Below are positions 10,371 to 21,716 of a stretch of 64,000 nt of DNA, in pieces (the first letter of the stretch is position 1; each line of letters opens with the position of its first letter). The stretch is from Neoconidiobolus thromboides FSU 785 (lineage: Eukaryota > Entomophthoromycota > Entomophthoromycetes > Entomophthorales > Neoconidiobolaceae). The position numbers were made by a program, and so were the translations under genes. Below the pieces are notes generated by a model that was not told the origin of the DNA, ran no database searches, and was given only the letters and a program-made list of their open reading frames with translations. The stretch is taken from positions 1 through 64,000 of the forward strand of contig MU626261.1 in assembly GCA_025603075.1 (NCBI GenBank), read 5' to 3'.

Positions 10371-12270
10371 TTTTTAATAAGCAACCTTGTTGAAAAGTTT
10401 TTTAGTTTGGAAAATAAAAGGTTGAGCTTCAAGTTCGAACTAAAGCTCATATTTTATAATTGTTACCTAATTTTAAAGGCCAATTAAATCGAGTTTCAAT
10501 TTTATAAGCTTTTGATTGGCTTAAATCGCTGGTGTAAATGTTAAATTTGATAATTATCCCTTTGATTTTCTGTTTTTTTTCAAGGATGGTTTCTCACTGT
10601 AAAACCCGGTTGTAGCTGCCTTAAAATAAAAGGCCCCTAATGCATTATTTATTTATTCTTATCTTTTATCATCGAGTTTACTTATATTTTGTATTATCTT
10701 ATCATTATAAAAATCCTCATGACTAAGATTCACTTCTAAGTCTGCAACAAATCGGTTGTTTTGGTAATTGATGAGCTTAAATTTTAAATAAAGTATGAGC
10801 TTTTATTTTATGTCAATTAAAAATTAATTTATTTATGAGCTTTCTATTATTATTATAATCTTCATATTTATTCCAAATTTGTAATTTAATACAATAATTA
10901 TTCATAATCTGCCATATTTAATTGGCCTATTCTCTTTATTTAATAATAATTCAAGAATTTAGAAGAACATTCCCTGAAAATTAATTTATAAAAATTTCAT
11001 GAATACTTCAATACTTCAATTAGCCCTAAAAAATTTATTTGCTATTTAAAATATTCAGCATTTAGAATTGTTTTTAATTAAAATTTTAAGTTTATTTTTT
11101 AATATAAATTTCTTACTATTTTCAACTATTGTGAAAAAAACGTTCTATATTAAATAATATTTTATCGTACCATTTTAAATATTTTGGGGTTTAATTAAAT
11201 CCAAAACCAATCATCTTAACTTTCAATTTTAACAACCCAAAAAATTAACAAAAATTTAAAACAGCTAAACTTCCCTAATCTAGCTAGAAAAAATTCTTTA
11301 GATTGTTCAACTTCCAGCTGTATATCATTCCTATTTAAATATAAACTTATGGAGTCTTTACTATTTATAATGAAATAAAATCAACTATATTATCTTTTAT
11401 AAAAGAAAAGATTCTATAATCTAATCCTATCACCCTACTTTACTTGTATCAAATTACTCCATCCTCTTATCAAAACATCCGATTTATGCAGTTTCAATTT
11501 GCAAAAAAGGCGTGTTCGAAATTCTGCAGGAAGAAATTGGAACATTGAAGTTATTATTAATTTTAGTGGCGCAAAGCAGGAGGATCTCAAGGAATAATTG
11601 AAGTTGGATTATTGAAAATACTATAAAGTTTTAAAGAGTAGTATTGAGCAGTATAATCTTACTCATCTATTTAGAATTTTGTGAGCAATATTTCTATTTT
11701 TGTTTTAAATTTCAAAACTAAACAAAGTTGTATACCCCGTGGGAATATTATACAACTAATCCCCGATTTTTAAGGGTACCAAATATCACGCTGGTATTTA
11801 TTAAAGGATTTTTTTTAAAACAAAACGATGCTATTTATCAGATGAACAAAAACATATACCTTTTTATACCTAAAGCTTATGATATTTATATAAAGTTTGA
11901 ATATTTTTGTTGGTTTTTACTGCTTTTTTATCTTTATTTTGATATTATACTCCTATTGCCTTATGAGCCGATTCTTTGATTTTCTTTTCCTTCAGCCAAT
12001 AATTTTCGGTGACGCAAGCGCTACAGAATAAAAGAAACCATTGCAAGAAACATTTATAATTAGAAATAATTCAATTAACAAAAGCTAAAATCCACTTTAA
12101 CTACAAATGAAGAGTTTTCATTTCACTATAGCACGCTCTAACAAACAGCAACTAGGGCCTATCAACAGAGTATAGTTCTATCAGCAGTAATATTTATCAA
12201 TTAACCTCATCCCTTACATTATGGGATATAAACCCGAAATGTCTAATCCAAATAAAAAGAAGGTTCCACC
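10371..12270. other. Long intergenic region upstream of HMG1 and GPI13
   Basis: About 1.9 kb of AT-rich DNA that must hold the HMG1 promoter. I see no conserved coding sequence; the open frame at 11728-11979 looks random (Phe/Tyr/Ile-rich, no homology recognised). I could not identify specific regulatory sites with confidence. Confidence 0.45.
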
Positions 12271-12482
12271 TCATTGATTAAATAATTTCAAAGCTTCAAC
12301 CAATTCACTCACTTTCACTGGTTGTAAAGAAGAATAGAGCTCATATTTAGCCACTGATTGGATAAAATCTAAATCTGAAAAAAGCTAATAAAATCATTAA
12401 GTTGAAAACTAAGATTCCTCATCTGCCATCGATAAACTTCCAATAGGGCTAAGGTGGCTAACAAAGAAATAGATTGCAACAT
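12271..12482 (-). pseudogene. Possible small or broken gene, unknown family
   Basis: The minus strand reads MLQSISLLATLALLEVYRW, then MRNL, and after a frame change DFIQSVAKYELYSSLQP, then VKVSELVEALKLFNQ and a TGA at 12271. Composition is protein-like rather than AT-random. The frame change could be a 35-nt GT...CAG intron (joining RNL to NLDFIQS) or a frameshift. The ATG is only 55 bp from the divergent GPI13 ATG, little room for two promoters, which favours a relic. I do not recognise the family. Confidence 0.3.
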
Positions 12483-12537
12483 ACACTATAAAGCCATAAT
12501 TTTATAAGAGTATAACATAAACTATCATACTAACGCG

Positions 12538-15500
12538 ATGTCAAGACAACGCAATCCACCAGCTAATAAGCCAGCTGCGTCAACTTCCGCTGCCGATGCT
12601 AACCAAGTAGAAGAAGAAAAGTACATCCAAAGGAAGATTGAAAAAGAGCAATATGATAACCGTCAACATATCACACGTACTCATGTATCAATGAGTTTAT
12701 TTCTACTATACATTCTCATGCTTTTAGCTTTTGGCAGCCGATTTTTTAAAGATGGGTTCCTATTGACCAGAGTGACTTTGGACAATGAGACTGTAGATTT
12801 AGGAAGTAGTAAAATAGAACCGAAATTCACCAAAAGTATCATTGTATTAATTGATGCCTTAAAGTATGAGTTTATTTCAGAAGCTAAAGATAGTGAGGGT
12901 AAGCTAATTAAGGATAAAGAATATTTGAATCAGTTTGAAAAAGTGAATGAATTGTTGTCAGAAAAAGATAATAATTTGTTATTTAAATTTATCGCCGATG
13001 CTCCAACTACTACTCTGCAAAGGATCAAAGGTTTAACCACTGGTTCATTACCAACTTTTATCGATGCTGGTGCTAATTTTAATGGAGGAAATATAACAGA
13101 AGATAATATAATTAGCCAATTAGTGAATAATAATAAATCGATTGCCTTTTTAGGAGATGATACTTGGTTAAGCTTGTATCCTAATAAGTTTGATATAGAG
13201 TTAGGCTCTGATTCATTCAATGTTTGGGACTTAGATACCGTAGATAATAATATATTTCAACAATTTGATGATGTATTTTACAATAAAAGCTCAGAAAGGG
13301 AATGGGATGTGATTATTGCTCATTTTTTGGGGGTCGATCATTGTGGGCATAGATATGGACCTAACCATAGCGAAATGAAAAGAAAATTGAAACAGATGGA
13401 TGAGTTTATCTTTGATTTATATCAAAAGATGGATGAAGATACAATACTATTTGTATTTGGTGACCATGGTATGGATATGAAAGGAGATCATGGTGGAGAA
13501 AGTAATAATGAGATTGAAGCTGGATTGATTGTTTTGAGTAAGAAGAAGATTAGGAATTATTATCAACAGAATGAGTTATTTATGAAATTAAACTTATTGA
13601 ATGAAAATAATAGTTATAATGAATTAATTAATGGAAACCAAATCAATCATGTATTTAACGATAAGGTACGTACTGTTAACCAAATTGATTTTGTACCAAC
13701 GTTTAGTTTATTAATGGGCTTAGAGGTACCTTTTAATAATTTGGGTAAAGTAATTTTAGATTTATTTTTAAGTGACGTAAATGATGTTGGATTTATTAAT
13801 TATCTCAAAAGAAACATAAAGCAAATATATACGTATTTAAATGAATATAACAAATTAAATTCAAATGATCCATTACACATCAACGATGAATTGTTGGAAT
13901 ATTACAATAAGTTTAATGATGTTACTGAGAATGTCAATAACAAAGAGAACGTTGATGTTAATGATTTAAAGCAGTTAATTTTAAATTCCTACCAATTTTT
14001 TAATTTGAATTTAAATAATTGTAAAAATCGATGGGCCCAATTTAATCAAACGAATATTCAGATGGGGTTATTTTTACTATTAGTAAGCTGTATAATCTTA
14101 GCATGTGAAGTAATGTTTAAAACATATCCTACAAAGCAATATGAAAAGAACTTTAATCTAAGGATGGGCAGATTATTATCTTTATTATTCGGAACAGGAT
14201 TTATCGGTGGTATCTGTGGATTGTTAGGTGTAACTAAAGTTACCCCAGCCTTAGAAGATAATTTTATCTTTTCAATATTAGCATCATCAGTTATTGGATA
14301 CTTTATCAATTTTGGCTACGAAATTATCGAAAATGAATCAATTGTTAAGTTTAATATTAAGAATATTGTTAATGTCAATTATAATTCTATGGACTTGTTC
14401 TTTATAGTAAATAATATAATCACGATATTATTTATTATATTTACCAACGCTTCAGTCAATTTAGTAATCAGTGAAGACTCTTTAATTTATTATTTATTGG
14501 TGTTTTATCATGTTGGACTCATTTGTTATTTAAAGTTTTACTTAAACAATAATAACAATATAGATAATAGGAGCAATATTATAAAAACAAATAGTAATAA
14601 ATTAATACAGTACAGCTTAGCTTTATTACTATTATTTACAATTCAATATCAAATTACTATTTGTAGAGAAGAGCAGATGGAATATTGTAAACCAACATTT
14701 TATAATTTGACTAACATTTTATTCAATAATAAGTTGTTTGCTATGTTGAGTAATGTTAGTAATTCTTTAGAGTCCTTTTCAACTATTACATCTTATCCAG
14801 TCATATTAATTAGTTTGATAGTAGCATTTCTGTTAAAGAACTTGATAGTTCATCAATTTAAACAAACAAAGAGTTATTTTACATCAGCACCCATTTGGAT
14901 GGATTATTTATTCCCAGTTTATGTAGTATTAATAATATTATATTATTTTATAGACAATAATAATATTACATTAATCAATGAAAATCCAGTATATTTTGAT
15001 TTACTTAATTTTATCAAGATCTATTTGATACGTTTAACAATTAGTTTATTTTTAATTACTGGTTTATTCTTATTTTTCAGTAATCCATTACTTATTAATG
15101 TTGAAATGATTCAATACAATAACACAAATACTGATGATAAAGATAATAATAATAGTGTAATTCATTCGATGGTAGTATTAGGTATTGGTAATGGGTATGG
15201 TGCTCCAATCTTATTATTTTTAAGTATAATTTACTTGTTACTAATCTCAGTACAATTACCCATGGGAAGTATAGTAGTATCGCTTGGGTTCGTAGCAATA
15301 ATAATATATTCCAATATTGTTGATTTAATTAAGGAGATTTACTTATTATTACCTAGAGGTGATAATAATAGATCATCCATTTTACCAAACTCTCTTCAAA
15401 TTAGTTTTATATTATGGTTGTTTTTAGTATCCAAATTAATATTTTTTTCAACTGGGCATCAAGCCACCTTATCTTCATTACAATGGAATATTGGGTTTGT

Positions 15501-15900
15501 TGGTTTATATGAAAAGCATAACTTACTTTCTCCTTTATTAATCATCCTTAATACTACCTCAGGACAAATTTTAATAGCCTTAGCTATGCTTTACATTTAT
15601 TATTTTAAATCAGAACCTAACTTAAATAAGTTATATACTACTATACCACATTGTTTGATGAGATATTTTAATGTATATTTCTTAATCTTTAGTTTAGATT
15701 TAGCATTTTCTTCATTATGGGCAGGATATCATCAACGTCATTTAATGGTTTGGAAATTATTTGCCCCACGTTATATATTTGCTGTTGTCACTTGCTTTTC
15801 CGCTATTTCTGTCAACCTATTCGTAACTCTCTTTTTCCCATCTGTCATTGTACTTAATGAAGTTACGGACATTTTAACTATTATTGAGAATAAAAGATAA
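12538..15900 (+). CDS. GPI13: GPI ethanolamine phosphate transferase 3 (PIG-O/Gpi13)
   Basis: A single 1120-residue frame. Gpi13/PIG-O adds ethanolamine phosphate to the third mannose of the GPI precursor in the ER lumen, the bridge that later joins protein to GPI. The cytosolic N-terminus is charged. A first membrane segment lies at ~50-70. A luminal alkaline-phosphatase-like domain follows, with metal/nucleophile motifs VLIDALKYEF (Asp106), PTTTLQRIKGLTTGSLPTF (catalytic Thr ~158), HFLGVDHCGHRYG (~262-274) and FGDHGMDMKGDHGG (~307-320). From ~505 there are about a dozen hydrophobic helices. PTTTLQRIKGLTTGSLPTF with the following DAGANFNGG matches the Gpi13 branch rather than Mcd4 or Gpi7. 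The second half is Asn-rich, reflecting AT pressure. A GPI-anchored client type occurs at 43.8-44.7 kb. Confidence 0.96.
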   Translation: MSRQRNPPANKPAASTSAADANQVEEEKYIQRKIEKEQYDNRQHITRTHVSMSLFLLYILMLLAFGSRFFKDGFLLTRVTLDNETVDLGSSKIEPKFTKSIIVLIDALKYEFISEAKDSEGKLIKDKEYLNQFEKVNELLSEKDNNLLFKFIADAPTTTLQRIKGLTTGSLPTFIDAGANFNGGNITEDNIISQLVNNNKSIAFLGDDTWLSLYPNKFDIELGSDSFNVWDLDTVDNNIFQQFDDVFYNKSSEREWDVIIAHFLGVDHCGHRYGPNHSEMKRKLKQMDEFIFDLYQKMDEDTILFVFGDHGMDMKGDHGGESNNEIEAGLIVLSKKKIRNYYQQNELFMKLNLLNENNSYNELINGNQINHVFNDKVRTVNQIDFVPTFSLLMGLEVPFNNLGKVILDLFLSDVNDVGFINYLKRNIKQIYTYLNEYNKLNSNDPLHINDELLEYYNKFNDVTENVNNKENVDVNDLKQLILNSYQFFNLNLNNCKNRWAQFNQTNIQMGLFLLLVSCIILACEVMFKTYPTKQYEKNFNLRMGRLLSLLFGTGFIGGICGLLGVTKVTPALEDNFIFSILASSVIGYFINFGYEIIENESIVKFNIKNIVNVNYNSMDLFFIVNNIITILFIIFTNASVNLVISEDSLIYYLLVFYHVGLICYLKFYLNNNNNIDNRSNIIKTNSNKLIQYSLALLLLFTIQYQITICREEQMEYCKPTFYNLTNILFNNKLFAMLSNVSNSLESFSTITSYPVILISLIVAFLLKNLIVHQFKQTKSYFTSAPIWMDYLFPVYVVLIILYYFIDNNNITLINENPVYFDLLNFIKIYLIRLTISLFLITGLFLFFSNPLLINVEMIQYNNTNTDDKDNNNSVIHSMVVLGIGNGYGAPILLFLSIIYLLLISVQLPMGSIVVSLGFVAIIIYSNIVDLIKEIYLLLPRGDNNRSSILPNSLQISFILWLFLVSKLIFFSTGHQATLSSLQWNIGFVGLYEKHNLLSPLLIILNTTSGQILIALAMLYIYYFKSEPNLNKLYTTIPHCLMRYFNVYFLIFSLDLAFSSLWAGYHQRHLMVWKLFAPRYIFAVVTCFSAISVNLFVTLFFPSVIVLNEVTDILTIIENKR

Positions 15901-15941
15901 ATGATTTTCTTGAATATTTAAAACCTTATTCATTTTTATTA

Positions 15942-16631
15942 CTAATAAAACAAATCAATTTCTCTTACACTTGATAACAATGAATCTGAACCATGAAACC
16001 CGTTTTTAGTCTTATCTAAACCTATCAAGGCACGTAAGCTAATATATGGTTAATGAAATTGAGATTGTTAGTCTACATAGTTTTATACTATTGATATTGT
16101 CATTTTACCTATTTACATTATTCTTTCTGTCAACTTCTGGATCAGTACTACCAATATAATTACGCCACCTACTGATAGCTTTATATCCTTTTAATTGAAA
16201 TAGATAAACTTCATCACTATTGTTTTTTTTTAATAAGCTAAAAGTATTAGAGTATAATGTGTCTTATTTTACCTAATCATATATTTCACCAAATCTTCAA
16301 AAAATCCTTTACCCTCGTGTTCTTCATAAAATTCTTCTACCCTCTTTTTATCCAGTTTTTCTTTTCTCCAATTAATAAGTTCCAATTTTTGTCCTTCTTC
16401 GCTCCCTTGGTTTATTATATAACTAGAAATAATTCCCATATTATTCACATTGGCAAACTCAGGCTTAACTATAGCAAGCGTAGTTTCCTAAAAACAGAGT
16501 ATTATATTAATATATCATATCTTAAATTTTTAATATGTCTTTACTTGATTATAGTACCAGTGAGTTAAATCACAGCTAGTTATTAAATATATTAAATTTA
16601 TTATTTGGAAGTAAGTAATAATAAGCTTCAT
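15942..16631 (-). CDS. Nucleoside diphosphate kinase (group II, NME5/6/7-like) with predicted signal peptide
   Basis: Four exons, 16631-16545, 16487-16273, 16216-16109 and 16038-15942, join in frame with GT-AG introns to give 168 residues. NDKs transfer the gamma phosphate between nucleotides through a phosphohistidine. Visible are TLAIVKPEF (ATP-binding Lys), FYEEHEGKGFFEDLVKYM, an IGSTDPE stretch, SLRALIGLDKTKNGFHGSDS with the catalytic His, and a terminal VREIDLFY. The LRALxGxDKTxN spacing is that of group II NDKs. The KPDA..RG region is diverged (KPEFANVNNMG). Exon 1 codes MKLIITYFQIINLIYLITSC before DLTHWYYNQ: a Lys then a hydrophobic run, typical of a secretory signal or membrane anchor. 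The gene is divergent from the PLP synthase. The splice model is by eye. Exons 2-4 are strong, exon 1 less so. Confidence 0.82.
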
Positions 16632-17329
16632 GACTGATAATTATATTTCTTTTTTTTTCGGATAAAAAGAATGAATGATGGGACTATAAGGTTCATTAAT
16701 TTATAAGCAAAAAAATAAATAGATTGAAAATTAGAAGTTAGATGAATTAATTTAATAAAAATCATCACTCTATCCCTTAATTATTCTAAAATAGTAGGAG
16801 TCTCAATTTAATATTAATGGCAAAAATTTGAAATATTATTTATTTTAAAATTATCTACTAGTGATATTTAAATTTCGATTTTATTTTTTATTTAATTATT
16901 ATTTATTATAATCAACTATTTTGTACCTCAATCATATTACAAATAGACTACTGCAAACCAACTATTTAATTCTTCAAAATAATAGAAGCGAGTATAAGAA
17001 ATAAAGCAAACTTAATGATTGGTTCAAATCTGAAAAAAAGTGAGTCATTGAATTTAAATTTTCAAGAGATTGACTAAATAAGTTTGAAAAGTCTTAACTC
17101 AAATAAAAATCTATCAAATTCAAAGAATAAAAAAGCGAAATTTTTCATCCTTTAAAGGCTGTTAATTGATTGGACCTTCAAACTACTAAGAAATAGAAGG
17201 TAATCGAGATCATTGGCTAACATCGAAACTAACCAAAGGAAGCTTACTAAAAAATCGAAGGTATAAAAAGAAGATATTACAGCTAGACGGCTCTATTTTT
17301 TTAAACTAAAAATAAATACATACTAAACA
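16632..17329. promoter_or_regulatory. Divergent promoter region, NDK / PLP synthase
   Basis: About 700 bp between two divergently transcribed genes. It is AT-rich with no further coding sequence. No specific factor site could be assigned. Confidence 0.4.
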
Positions 17330-18501
17330 ATGACTGCTACTAATGCTCAAAACAATGTTTCCACTGCCACTTTCGAAGTTAAAGCTGGTATGGCTAAAAT
17401 GTTGAAGGTAATATATTATTTTCTATCTATTTTTATTGAATATTCCAATTTTATACAATAATCACGCTAATAAGCTAATATTAACTGTAAATAAATATAT
17501 TAATTCAATTATTAGGGAGGTGTCATCATGGATGTCGTAAATGCTGAACAAGCTCGTATTGCTGAAGAAGCTGGGGCCTGTGCTGTTATGGCTTTAGAAA
17601 GAGTACCAGCTGATATCCGCAAAGATGGTGGTGTAGCACGTATGTCTGACCCAGATATGATCAAAAAGATTAAAGAAGCTGTAACCATTCCAGTTATGGC
17701 TAAAGTACGTATCGGTCACTTTGTTGAAGCTCAGGTAATTTAATTTGTACTATTTTTCAGTCATTTTTTTATTCAATATATAAAGATCCTTGAAGCTATT
17801 GATATCGATTACATTGATGAATCCGAAGTACTCACTCCAGCTGATGATGAACATCACATCAACAAATCTGACTTTAAAGTACCTTTCGTTTGTGGTTGCA
17901 AAGATCTTGGTGAAGCTTTACGTCGTATCAATGAAGGCGCTGCTATGATTCGTACCAAGGTAATTATAATTTAATTTAAGAAAATCAATCTAAATTGACA
18001 ACTTTTATTTTTCAGGGTGAAGCTGGGACTGGTAATGTTATTGAAGCTGTACGTCACACCCGTACTGTTTCTACTCAAATTCGTCGTGCTCAACTTATGT
18101 CCGAACAAGAATTATATGCTTATGCTAAAGAATTACGTGCTCCATTTGAATTATTAAAGGAAACCGCTAAATTAGGTCGTCTCCCAGTTGTTAACTTTGC
18201 TGCTGGTGGCGTTGCCACCCCAGCTGATGCTGCCCTTATGATGCAATTAGGCTGTGATGGTGTTTTCGTTGGATCTGTAAGTTTTTATGTAAATATGTTA
18301 AATTAGTGCTAATGTTTTTATTAGGGTATCTTTAAATCAGGTGATGCTGCTAAACGTGCTAAAGCTATTGTACAAGCTGTTACCCATTATAAAGATGCTA
18401 AAACACTTGCTGAAGTATCAGAGAATTTAGGTGAAGCTATGGTTGGTATTAACTGTGATGATCTCCCAGCTAGCCAAAAATATTCTCAAAGGGGATGGTA
18501 A
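17330..18501 (+). CDS. SNZ1: Pyridoxal 5'-phosphate synthase, Pdx1/Snz subunit
   Basis: Five exons (17330-17407, 17516-17734, 17786-17959, 18016-18276, 18325-18501) join in frame to 302 residues, the usual length. The enzyme condenses a pentose phosphate, a triose phosphate and ammonia to PLP; ammonia comes from a Pdx2/Sno glutaminase, not seen here. The (beta/alpha)8 barrel shows [20 protein letters not shown] (Asp of the ribose-phosphate site), [23 protein letters not shown] (catalytic Lys), [50 protein letters not shown] (second catalytic Lys), [16 protein letters not shown] and FVGSGIF phosphate-binding loops. The C-terminus ends with SQRGW. All catalytic residues are intact. Codon use is less AT-biased than in neighbours, which suggests high expression. 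Confidence 0.97.
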
Positions 18502-19879
18502 ATAATTGACGTTTAACAGACTTACTTTTGAAATTTTAAAAAATATGAATAAAATATAAATGTATTTAAACTATTTATTGTTTATTATTTGAAGGGGTAA
18601 TTCGTTAAGGATATGTTTTAGAAAGTTGTTTTAATAAATATAAGAGTAATAATTTAAAAAAGTTTTAATTATTCTAAAAAGACTCAATATAAATATTTGG
18701 AATTAAACATAAGAAAAGACAACATTAAAGTTTATTAGTAGCAGTTTAATATTGTAGTAATAATAAATCAAATGAAATAGTTAATAGTTAATAGTTAATA
18801 GTTAATAGTTAATATTAATAACATAACTGATGATGAATACTAAAGTACCAAATTTTAACAAATCATGGACAAATTAGCTAAAAAATTTAATTTATTAAAA
18901 GCTTATCTTGATATTAAATAACATCATTAATATAGCTTACTAGTTTACAGCTATTTATCCTATCTACTTTACATTTTCCAAGGATCAAGATTTATATACA
19001 TATTATAGTTAAAAAAGTAACAATTGAACTGAGTTTAACGAATGATTTTTTTAATATGCAATTCAACGTCAAAGATATAATTAAGCCAAATATTATTTAA
19101 TTGTTTTTTAGGATCCATGATTTGAGATGTTATTTTATCAAATAATTTTTATATTATATTTGTTTATGTTTGTTTTAAAATTCTATTTTATTACAGTTTA
19201 CTTTGAGTTGATCCTTATTTTTTGATAATTCAAAATACCTAAACATATGTAATTTTTTGTTATACAGAGGATTCTTATATTGCTTTTTTCATATTTTTGT
19301 TTCAATAAGTTAAAATTGTTACTAAGAAATTTGGGACAGGGTAATAAAGCTTAACTATAATTACATCTGATTATTTTGATTGTTTTTGGCAATTTATACA
19401 CAATCGAATGAATGTGTTTACTAAAAGTTCTTAAATTGAACCTTCATGTTTTAATCTTTTATAAAGTAAAGTTCACTCCAAGACTATATTTTATAGGAAC
19501 GATAAAGCTATACCATTACAGTTGTATTAAGAAAATGTCTACTTGTTTTCTATAACTTAGAGCACTATGCGTATAAAGGATTTTGTTAAAAGAGTTACTA
19601 TAATGTATTGCTTATATCTTTATACAAAGGTATATAGACAGTTAGTCTTTTACTTGAAGAATATAAAAACTCAACTAAACTATTATAGACGCATTCAAAC
19701 AATTATTCATTATCTCTAAATTTAGGTATTAAAAATGAAATTACTAAGCGTCGTCATTTAATCTATTTTTTTTACTGTGAGTTTATTGCTAGTTTCACTT
19801 AGTTAAGATTTAATATTCTTGAATTGGTTTAAAAGCTCCATAGATATTTGTAGAAATGAGAAGTTTTTTTCATTTAAAG
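18502..19879. other. Intergenic, no gene seen
   Basis: AT-rich spacer. Apart from the short 7-bp tandem repeat at 18781-18815, I see no coding homology or structured element. Confidence 0.45.
18781..18815. repeat. Tandem TTAATAG repeat
   Basis: Four perfect copies and one imperfect copy of the heptamer TTAATAG, about 300 bp after the PLP synthase stop. Confidence 0.9.
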
Positions 19880-20790
19880 CTATTCACCAATAGTTAAAAA
19901 TTATCCTAAACCTGAAAATGTAAACGAGAAGACTTGTAGATATGGGGATGTATTTTCGTATTTAAGAATTTTACTAACAATTTTTCCACTCAAGTAGCGC
20001 TTAAAAGACAGAAAAAGTGAAGTCGAAAAAGACATCCTCATATAACAATTTAAATCTAAATAATTTTTATGATTCAATTGCTCTTTCAAACTACATTTCA
20101 AATTCTCCTTTATTAATATGGATTTCAAGTAGTGCCTAAGTATCTGAAGATATAGAACCAAGTAAAATTATGGCAGCCAGCTTAGTTAAAGATTATGGTG
20201 CTGTAACTGCTATCATATACCATCCTTTAAATCAAAGAGGTAGAGAAAATGGAGTTAGGGATTCAAGTCATATTAAAGACATCATAAAGGCTTTCTTTAA
20301 TATTACTTCTTCTTTTAATCATCTTAATCTAAAAGATAGTAAAATAACTATTGATAATTACTCAACAGGTGCTCTTTTAAATGCTTTATTGGCATTAGAT
20401 ATTAACCAATATACTAATAATAGTAAGTTTGTAAATCAAGTCAAAAACGTCGTTTCAATTGGTGATATCTTTATCTTGGTTTGGAATCATTAGCTAAATA
20501 AGATAGTTTGTATATTCATCAATTTATTGAGCATACATTCGGTACTAATGAATCAGATGCATGGAGAAAGGCATTTCCACAGTATATTGTTACTTCAGAA
20601 TCATTGAACAAAGTCAGTTATGCTCCACTACCAAAGTGTTTATTATTTGATTCTACTAAGAATATACATGTTAAGTTGTAACAAACAACTCGATTCACTA
20701 AATATTTACATGATATTCGATTAAAGTAAGTTGATGTTATTCAAGGTGAACATGGCCGAATTTCTATTCATACTAAAGTATAAAGTAATA
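19880..20790 (+). pseudogene. Decayed alpha/beta hydrolase, copy 2 of 3, interrupted by a MITE
   Basis: The copy begins near SPIVKNYPKPENV (19880-19925), is split by the MITE at ~19941-20044, resumes at NLNNFYDS, and continues to ~20790. The middle piece (20170-20493) is open and reads MAASLVKDYGAVTAIIYHPL, then LNLKDSKITIDNYSTGALLN. In copy 3 the same place reads GDHSASIDLGALFAL, so DNYSTG is a ruined GxSxG nucleophile elbow. Later come an in-frame TAA before DSLYIHQF, shared with copies 1 and 3, a TAA for the first Gln of SFQQTI, and a TAA for the Gln of LNQVD. The Trp codon of GAWIS (copy 1) is TAA here. This is a pseudogene of an esterase-like hydrolase, subfamily uncertain. Confidence 0.75.
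19941..20044 (+). mobile_element. MITE copy 7, inserted in hydrolase copy 2
   Basis: Full-length copy running from TATGGGGATGTA to GACATCCTCATAT, with some core decay (AAAGACAGAAAA). Its flanks are contiguous in hydrolase copy 1, so this is a real insertion, apparently at a TA. Confidence 0.9.
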
Positions 20791-21716
20791 TTGGTAAATT
20801 CATTTTAAATTAAGTAAAGTTAATATTTTAATATACCAAATTTAACTTTCATTTTAATTTTGAGTTTTTTAAATAAACTAATTTTAGTAAGCTAAATAGA
20901 TCATAATTTTAATAAGGTAACTAACTAACATTTTGATTTTATTAAATTGTTTAACAATAGTAAATACCTATAAATTCAATAACTGATAATCAACTAAATA
21001 ATAAGGCATTAGAAAAACTCGATTACTTATATACGATTATATAAAGAATAAAGTAAACTTATAATGAAAAAAAGTAAAACTAATGAAATATAGTATTCAA
21101 TTTTAAAACCAATACTTAATAAAGTTAAAAATAACTTACTTTATATATAATAGTTATAAGAAAGCAAATCGTAAAAATAGTTTAAACTAAAGTAATAAAA
21201 AACATCAATATTTATAAATTTATAAAAACACGATTCTTAAAATTTAATAAAGGGTTAACAGCACATTTAAAAACAATAAAGTATATAAATGTAATATAAA
21301 TTATAAATTGACCAATAAGTCACTTCTACAACTAAGTTTCATGATATTTTGATATAACTTTGACATCAAATAAACTATTGAATGTTGATAATTTTTTTCT
21401 CAAACATTAAAAAAATGGGAACACGCTAAAAGAATTAAAAATTTTAACCTCTTTTAATTGGTTATAAAATCCTCGTTTTTGAATTAAGTCTTAATTTACC
21501 TAGAATAGACACTAAAATATCAAAATATTATGGGAGAAATTGGAACTATTAATTGTTAACTCAATAATAACGAATTAAACTCGACCTTAATGAGAAAGCG
21601 TGTTTCTAGCCAATGATTTGTCTTAGAAACTAGTGATGAAGGATAAGAATAAAAATCAACTTGATCAATATTGATCAAAATTACCTTAATCAAATTATAA
21701 TATTCAATTCATTAAG
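20791..21716. other. Intergenic, includes PCNA promoter
   Basis: About 0.9 kb of very AT-rich DNA upstream of PCNA. I saw no ACGCGT-type cell-cycle box on reading. No genes recognised. Confidence 0.4.

Noticed and set aside
11728-11979. A Phe/Tyr/Ile-rich 83-codon frame
   Set aside because: Composition matches random AT-rich DNA; no recognised motif, no neighbouring exons.
16257-16568. A hydrophobic 103-codon plus-strand frame
   Set aside because: It is antisense to exons 1-2 of the nucleoside diphosphate kinase, whose minus-strand translation is clearly conserved.
18781-18815. Possible CRISPR-like or origin repeat
   Set aside because: A simple heptamer tandem repeat without spacers in a eukaryotic genome.
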